DNA of 64,000 bases from Mactra quadrangularis (Eukaryota > Mollusca > Bivalvia > Venerida > Mactridae): assembly GCA_025267735.1 (NCBI GenBank), contig CM046307.1:36323231-36387230 (forward strand), given 5' to 3'. The position numbers and the translations under genes were made by a program. Numbering within the stretch: position 1 is the stretch's first letter; each line of letters opens with the position of its first letter. The notes beneath the pieces are model-generated. The model had not been told where the DNA came from. It worked only from the letters and a program-made list of their open reading frames with translations, and did not search any database. Positions 57,951-64,000 of this stretch are shown here, in pieces.

Positions 57951-60084
57951 CTAATGAAACCCGGCCATTTTCTTTTAAATTGAATTTCATGACTTTTATT
58001 CAAACTTATTACAAGGTTATATGGTTGATTACTTACCCAGCTTTCCTGGACATTCCATTACTAGTACTCTTCAACAAAGCTGAGCCAAAACTTTAACTCC
58101 AGGAACAAAAATCAATATAAAATCAAATTTTCATAAAAGGTTATAAACCTGCCATAGTTGCTACTATTTTCATTAATGATTGTTATGTATTACTTTTTAT
58201 AACTAAAATAAATCATACCAAAATATTAAGAAAATAAATGTTAAGTATTTGATTGATATAATGAGTCATAATTGGTTCAGTGTATTATACAACAGCAATT
58301 AAACACTTAAATGGTCAAGAAAATAATAATAAAACACAAGAAATTAATCACTTCATTCAATAACCATTCTTGAAGCCTAACAAGATAACAAAGTCAATAT
58401 AGTATTTTTTCTTGTAGTTTAATTAATAGCATAAAGATGGCTAAGAGAAGCAGTATAAGGATTGGTTGTTTTTTGAGAGACTATAATTTTATTGAAATGG
58501 ATGTTACAGCGAAACTTCTTAGATGGTATTCACTAAAGACTCCAGGGAATTGTTAAACCATCCTTAGAATTATAAACATTACAGCTCAGGTTATTAATTA
58601 AGACTGTAAAAGACTAAAAAGGTGCCATATATAGCTATAATATTACAGGGTGCAAGAAAATAATATTTTTCTACAGCTTGTTATTCTGACCTTTTATATA
58701 TATCAAATATGTTTTGGAAGAAATCTAAACAATAGACAAACATTATCATAAACTCATACACAAAAATTATAACATTATAACAGGATAATAAGTTTTAAGC
58801 TGAAAGAAAAAAATAGGATTGCAGACTAAACATTTTTCATCTTTTTTTCTGTAAAAGTTCAAGTAATATGTCCATTTATTTCAGACTTATCATTTGCACT
58901 ATAGATTAGACATTTTATCAACTCTGTTGGTGGCAAAGTAGTACAATAATCCCCTTTTTTATGTTTAATTTTAATGAATTTGACTTCACAGAAAAAACAA
59001 ATAAACACTATTATCTATATCAAAAATTGATCAGTTGGCTTGAATTCAGAACAGAATGTTCCAGTAAATGAGCTGTTTGCCAATATTGTTTAAAAGTGAC
59101 AATATAAGTTTCAATAGTGTATCTTTAAAATATACATGACATTGTCATGGTTCAAAATTCAAAATTTTCAATCATTTGAAATTCTTAAACATCATAATTC
59201 AAGCAGTTTTATATAAGTAGGGAAAGTAGCTGAATGGGGTCCAGATAATCTTGACCTTAAGGACCAGTTCTAAGAAGAACTTTCACCAATGCACAGTTTT
59301 ACTATTGCTAAATTAAAGTTATTGTCAAAACCTGGTTACAGTTTTTCTGTGGCCTTCACAGCCTAATACTCTTTATTTAACAGACACAGAATATTCTAAA
59401 TAAACAACAACAATAAAATGCCAGCAGATTTCCACATCAATATGTCTGTCAATGTCTGCAGTGATGAATAAATAAAAGCTGCAATACAAGCATATTAATT
59501 GTTTCTGGTCTCAGATAGGTAAAAAAGTCAATTATAAAAAAACCATAGCATAAATTGATAAAACTGACTCAACCAATACCATGCTAAAGGCATTAAAGAA
59601 CAAAGTCAGCCTCAGTATAAGTCACAATAGAGTCCTGGCTGTCCAGCTCATACATTTACACAGTGTAGCCTGTCTCTCAGGTGACTTCAACTTTACTTTT
59701 CAAAACTTAGATTCTTCCTAGATACTAAGCATTGCCTCACTTTTAACACAAGTCTGTAATCAAAATTTACTATGTTTTGATCATATGGGATTCATTACAG
59801 AATCTAATTCAAAATTAACATCACTTTTTTCTAATTTTTACAAAATTTCAGTAAAAACTGTTTCAATGTTAAAATAAAAATCAATGAGAGCAGAACCAAA
59901 GCAAATGAGTTCAAAATATAACAGTTGCTGTAACTGTAGGAACAGATAGAAACCAACTTAGTTAAGTAGTTAACAACATGTTACACTCAACAGAATTGTG
60001 TTTATTTATTGATTTAAATTAGAGTAACTGTTGAAAACATTGACTGTAGTACCACAACACAAGAATTAGCATTTCCAAAAATGC
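57951..60084. other. Non-coding, nothing recognised
   Basis: AT-rich, no gene or repeat supported. Confidence 0.4.
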
Positions 60085-60176
60085 TTGAAATCGACGTTTA
60101 GACATGTATCACATCTTCTCCTTAGAGTAAAAAGATTCAAGCAATATCCGCATAACCGTGCCAAGTCTATTTATAG

Positions 60177-60380
60177 AATACCGGGATCGGCGTGCCCTGT
60201 AAACGATTTGTATATCATTTGGACGCTTTTGATTCAATGTGCAGAACCTTCCAGGCTGATAAAAATACATCAAATGAACTGGCGCTGTCGGGACATGTTC
60301 CGAATGCGCACGTAAAACAGCATTATTATGATAGACATAAGAAATTTAGAAATATTCAACCGAAATATTCCGGCAGCTAA
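60177..60380 (+). CDS. Candidate 3'-terminal exon, unidentified
   Basis: From an acceptor-like tctatttatag the plus strand is open for 67 codons to TAA: NTGIGVPCKRFVYHLDAFD, MCRTFQADKNTSNELALSGH, VPNAHVKQHYYDRHKKFRNI, ending KYSGS. Composition and CpG content (GGGATCGGCGTGCCC, CTGGCGCTGTCGGGAC) are unlike the AT-rich flanks. The GH...HYYDRH pattern loosely recalls the end of tyrosine recombinases, but I cannot assign it. No upstream exon was found. Confidence 0.25.
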   Translation, partial: NTGIGVPCKRFVYHLDAFDSMCRTFQADKNTSNELALSGHVPNAHVKQHYYDRHKKFRNIQPKYSGS

Positions 60381-63040
60381 TTAAACGTTCACCAATATGA
60401 ATCAGTAGGGTGTTCCTACTACACGCATCCCTAATTTGACTATTTGAAGTCCATTTTGTTATCATGTGACCTCAAATGCATCATTTTGATTGGCTGTTGG
60501 CAACCGGTGTCTACTTTTTATATCAACGTTTCTGGGAATGTCGATAACAATGTCATCTCACTAGGAGGCAAGTCATAGATAGAAGAAATGCTAAATATCT
60601 AGAAACATTGAATATAATTATTAGTCATAACTCATTGCTATAATTAGCTAATAATTTCACATAACAAAAAAATATAAATTGCACTACCACACAGTTTTGT
60701 ATAAGTAGAATTTTAGCTTTATTTTTTGACATGTCTCTGCATAATTGTTTTACTTGAAAGAAGTCAAAATCAACCATTGTGGTGGGGGCCTTTGGAATCA
60801 GGGCTTTTTCAGCATATCTCACAGGGAAACATTAATGATGAAATTTCCAAATTAAGTTGATTTGTCAATATTTTTTTCCTAAATCAGACTATTTACCGTG
60901 TTAAAAATTCCCAATTTGGGCAGGTACCTTTTTCCCAAAACCCCTCAAAAAAGCCCTGTGGAATATAGCAAAACAGAACCATATACATATAGAACCGAGG
61001 AATTATACAAATCTAGCACTGTGGAACCTTATAACTTTAAGTATAGCATTGCATTTTACTATCACTGTATAAGTAGAAACCACTGTTTATGAAGTCTGGT
61101 CTTTTTTCCTTATATAACAGGGGCAGTTAAAAGGGGCCTTCCCCTTTAAAATCATGCAGTTTTCCCAAAATTTGGAGTTAACCTTGGATATCTGTTCCCC
61201 TATCTATGAAATTGCAATAAAATTCCCCCTAATATTCTATACAAAAAAGGCCCCAGGCCCCTTCACGAAATAGTGAAAAAAGCCCAAGAAGTATGAGTAA
61301 AAAAAATAAATATGATATTAATATATAGCAATACATTTTTTCTATATTTACAGGTAAAATGATATTGTGGACAAAAGAAGGAGTGCCCAACTCTAACCTT
61401 ACAAAGGAATTGTATTTTAGATCCGAAGATAATATAACAAGTGTTATGATGATAAAGTTATGTAGAAAGATTAAGCATGGAAATGACATTTATAATACAA
61501 GCCTCTGAAATATAAGGTCAGTCAGTTATTGTATCTTTATTTATTTAAGTACATCATGACACACTTTAACTGCAGGCATTTACTCAAGTACATTAGATTT
61601 TAGATATTTTTCTTTGAATCATAATAAGTATTTTTATGAGCATACTGTTTGACAAAGCTTAAGGTTGCAGTATCAATCCCAATAAACATTGCTTTGCTTT
61701 TCTCTGTAACAATTCAGTATTAAATTCTATGACTAACAAAATTTTTAATTCATTTTTATTGATGTAATAGATATTAGTTTTAATACAAAATTTTAGCTCA
61801 ATGGTTACAGTTAACTTTCAAGTGTAAAATTTACAGAATGAAACAGGTAAACCACAGTGTTCTCATTAGGAACCAGCTGCTGACCTAAACAACTGGTTAG
61901 GGAGACTAATAGGCCTGTTAAAATTGGCAAAATATAAAAAAGAAAGAAAGAAATTGCCCCCCCCCCCGGACACCCTTCGAAAGCCTATTACTTTTCTATT
62001 TAAGCCTATTCAACAAAATCTTACTGAGAACACTGAACCATGAAGCCATTAAATACAGCACTGACAGACTAAGTCACCTACTAAGGTTCATCAGTCCAAC
62101 ATTAATCAAATCAACCAAATCTCTCACAAAGATGAATTATCACCTATAAGACTACAAAAATAAAATATTTTGTTAAAATTTATATCAAGATTAAAATAAA
62201 GAATCAGCATTGTAAGTTCAACCCATTTTGAAATGTTAACCATTAAAAGATAGTATATCAACTACACCCACATTTAACAACAAGAACTCTTAAACTGTTT
62301 ATATGTTTAAAATCTTATTAAAACCTGATCAAAAATTTTCCGCTCAACTACTAGCTAATTTAGATCAGGCCATTTTCTTACGAGGGTCCCATTCAGGTGA
62401 CCTTTTCTCATTCAGTTATTCATGACAAAATCATTATGTTTAGTAACTTGTTAAGTAACATCGTCTAAGTCACGCAATTTGAAATGAGCCATCCAATCCC
62501 AGACTGTGAATAATACCGCTGTCAAATTAGCTCGCAAACCTTGGTCTAAAAATAGAAATTACAAAATGAAAATGCTATTAATAGTGTTTGGTCTAGATGA
62601 AAACTATGCATTAATTGGTCGACAGAAAGGTCATCTCAACCTGACCCTTAATGGGAACCTTAGAGATCCTGTGCGACAAAGCTCTACAGGATATCTGTTT
62701 ACGGAGATTGGTTTAAAATGAGCATTTTCTTTGATAAATTTATCAGATGTAAGAACATCAACATGTTATTATAGTCCCTCTATGACCTTTACTCATGCTT
62801 TCTCTCAAACCAATTATTTTCCTGACATACAGACTGACAACTTTTCACACATAAATGGTGATACTTGAAATAATCATTTTACACTCAATGTCAATTCCTT
62901 TATATCCTCACTGTTAAATGGGCAAATATCTCTTCTTGCAGCTGGCAATAAAATCACACATGTCTAATCATTGTAAGCTGACCATGGTGTGGCCATTAGA
63001 AATTTACCAAAATAAATAATAACCACCATAAGGTGAATAA
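60381..63040. other. Non-coding; CCAAT-like motifs near 60.49 kb
   Basis: 60470-60560 contains GATTGGCTGTTGG (inverted CCAAT) and AACGTT, possibly promoter-like. AAAG and poly-C simple sequence at 61940-61970. No coding exon supported. Confidence 0.35.
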
Positions 63041-63545
63041 TAAAATGGCATAATTGCTATAGCTACAAAATTAAAAAGCTTACTATGCTATGACCTTTTT
63101 ATAAGTTGACCATGTTATGACCATTTAAAATTGACCATGCTATGACCATTTAAAACTGACCAATTTGACAATTTAAAATTATCCATGCTATGACTGTTTA
63201 AAATTGACCATGCTTTGACCAAACAAAATAGACCATTCTATGACCATTTAAAATTGACCAATTTGACCATTTAAAATTGACCATGCTATGACTGTTTAAA
63301 ATTGACCATGCTTTGACCAAACAAAATAGACCATTCTATGACCATTTAAAATTGACCAATTTGACCATTTAAAATTGACCATGCTATGACTGTTAAAAAT
63401 TGACCATGCTTTGACCAAACAAAATAGACCATTCTATGACCATTTAAAATTGACCATTCTATGACTATTTAAAACTGATCAATTTGACCATTTAAAATTG
63501 ACAATGCTATGACCAATTAAAATTGACTATTCTATAAGAAGAAAA
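63041..63545. repeat. Higher-order tandem repeat, 98-bp period from about 20-bp subunits
   Basis: Subunit AAAATTGACCATGCTATGAC and variants; a 98-bp block beginning GCTATGACTGTTTAAAATTG recurs at 63187, 63285 and 63383 with almost no change, flanked by looser monomers. Confidence 0.93.
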
Positions 63546-64000
63546 TAACTGCCATACAATGACAATGCTATGACAACTTTAAAGTAACCATGGTATGACT
63601 TATATAAATCTTACATGGCATACTTATAATTACTTAATATATTTTTAGACATCAAGTCCAGTTTCCAACTATAATATTGACCCTGTTATAAAACTAAGCA
63701 TAGATATGTTTCTCCCAAGCCAATAATGATGATAAATCAACATGAAAGTGGCAGGAATTAATGTATCAATGTGATCTGTCAAGATAAACCTGACATTATA
63801 CATTAAACAATAACTTTTAGCTTGAACTAACAACACCATTATAGACAACAGTGGCATAATCATCATTAATAACAACATAATATTCATCATTATCATCACC
63901 CTCAACAAAACAACAAAAACAGACTAAATCATTAACAACAGCAGCGTTATCATCATCAATTACAACATCACCACCAACATCATCATCAACATTATCATTA
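63546..64000. other. Non-coding; imperfect CAT/ATT trinucleotide-rich end
   Basis: 63840-64000 is rich in ATCATC, AACAAC and ACCACC words (plus-strand G-poor). No gene. Confidence 0.6.

Overview
This is an AT-rich, repeat-laden animal genomic window, most likely from a bivalve mollusc. The evidence is spliced genes with long introns, a mind-bomb E3 ligase very close to the general metazoan form, a full-length tRNA-headed SINE with a mollusc-type tail, Tc1/mariner debris, and many short Helitron-like (HINE/Helentron-type) elements that carry central 140-170 bp tandem repeats. Organism assignment is inference; no species-specific marker was read.

Only two protein-coding genes can be supported. 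(1) The 3' half of a MIB1-type (mind bomb) E3 ubiquitin ligase lies on the minus strand in nine exons between 21671 and 1524. They encode the last ankyrin repeats, three RING fingers, a coiled coil and the authentic C-terminus, and all exon phases agree. The 5' half (MIB/HERC2, ZZ and first ankyrin repeats) was not found anywhere upstream in the window. (2) A GMC-family FAD oxidoreductase of 598 aa, intact and intronless in its coding part, lies on the minus strand at 28556-26760. It sits 5 kb upstream of the first MIB1 exon seen, so it is either nested in a giant MIB1 intron or MIB1 is split or incomplete here.

The introns of MIB1 (1.7-21.5 kb) hold a foldback MITE (3.3 kb), three perfect hairpins (6.5-6.8 kb), two Tc1-like transposase pseudogenes (7.2-10 kb), an inverted pair of identical repeats flanking one ankyrin exon, a Tigger/pogo-like MITE (13.9-14.8 kb), a nested stack of Helitron-like elements (15.3-19.1 kb) and a MITE with TIRs beside an exon (20.4-20.8 kb). 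From 22 to 64 kb the window is almost gene-free: a 55-bp tandem array (23.7-24.7 kb), three copies of one Helitron-like family (25.7, 39.7 and 43.4 kb), a full-length SINE with an 11-bp target duplication (29.9-30.2 kb), a Helitron-like element with seven internal repeats (31.6-33.2 kb), a pyrimidine tract, a 1.4-kb minisatellite with long open frames (34.5-35.9 kb), a third Tc1 remnant (41.5-42.2 kb), a purine-rich tract (52.4-52.7 kb) and a 98-bp higher-order repeat (63.0-63.5 kb).

The most notable patterns are: tandem nuclear-receptor half-sites amplified inside a Helitron-like element in a MIB1 intron; an inverted repeat pair bracketing a MIB1 exon in a geometry that favours back-splicing; internal-repeat copy-number differences between sister Helitron-like elements; and an exact nested insertion at an internal-repeat boundary.
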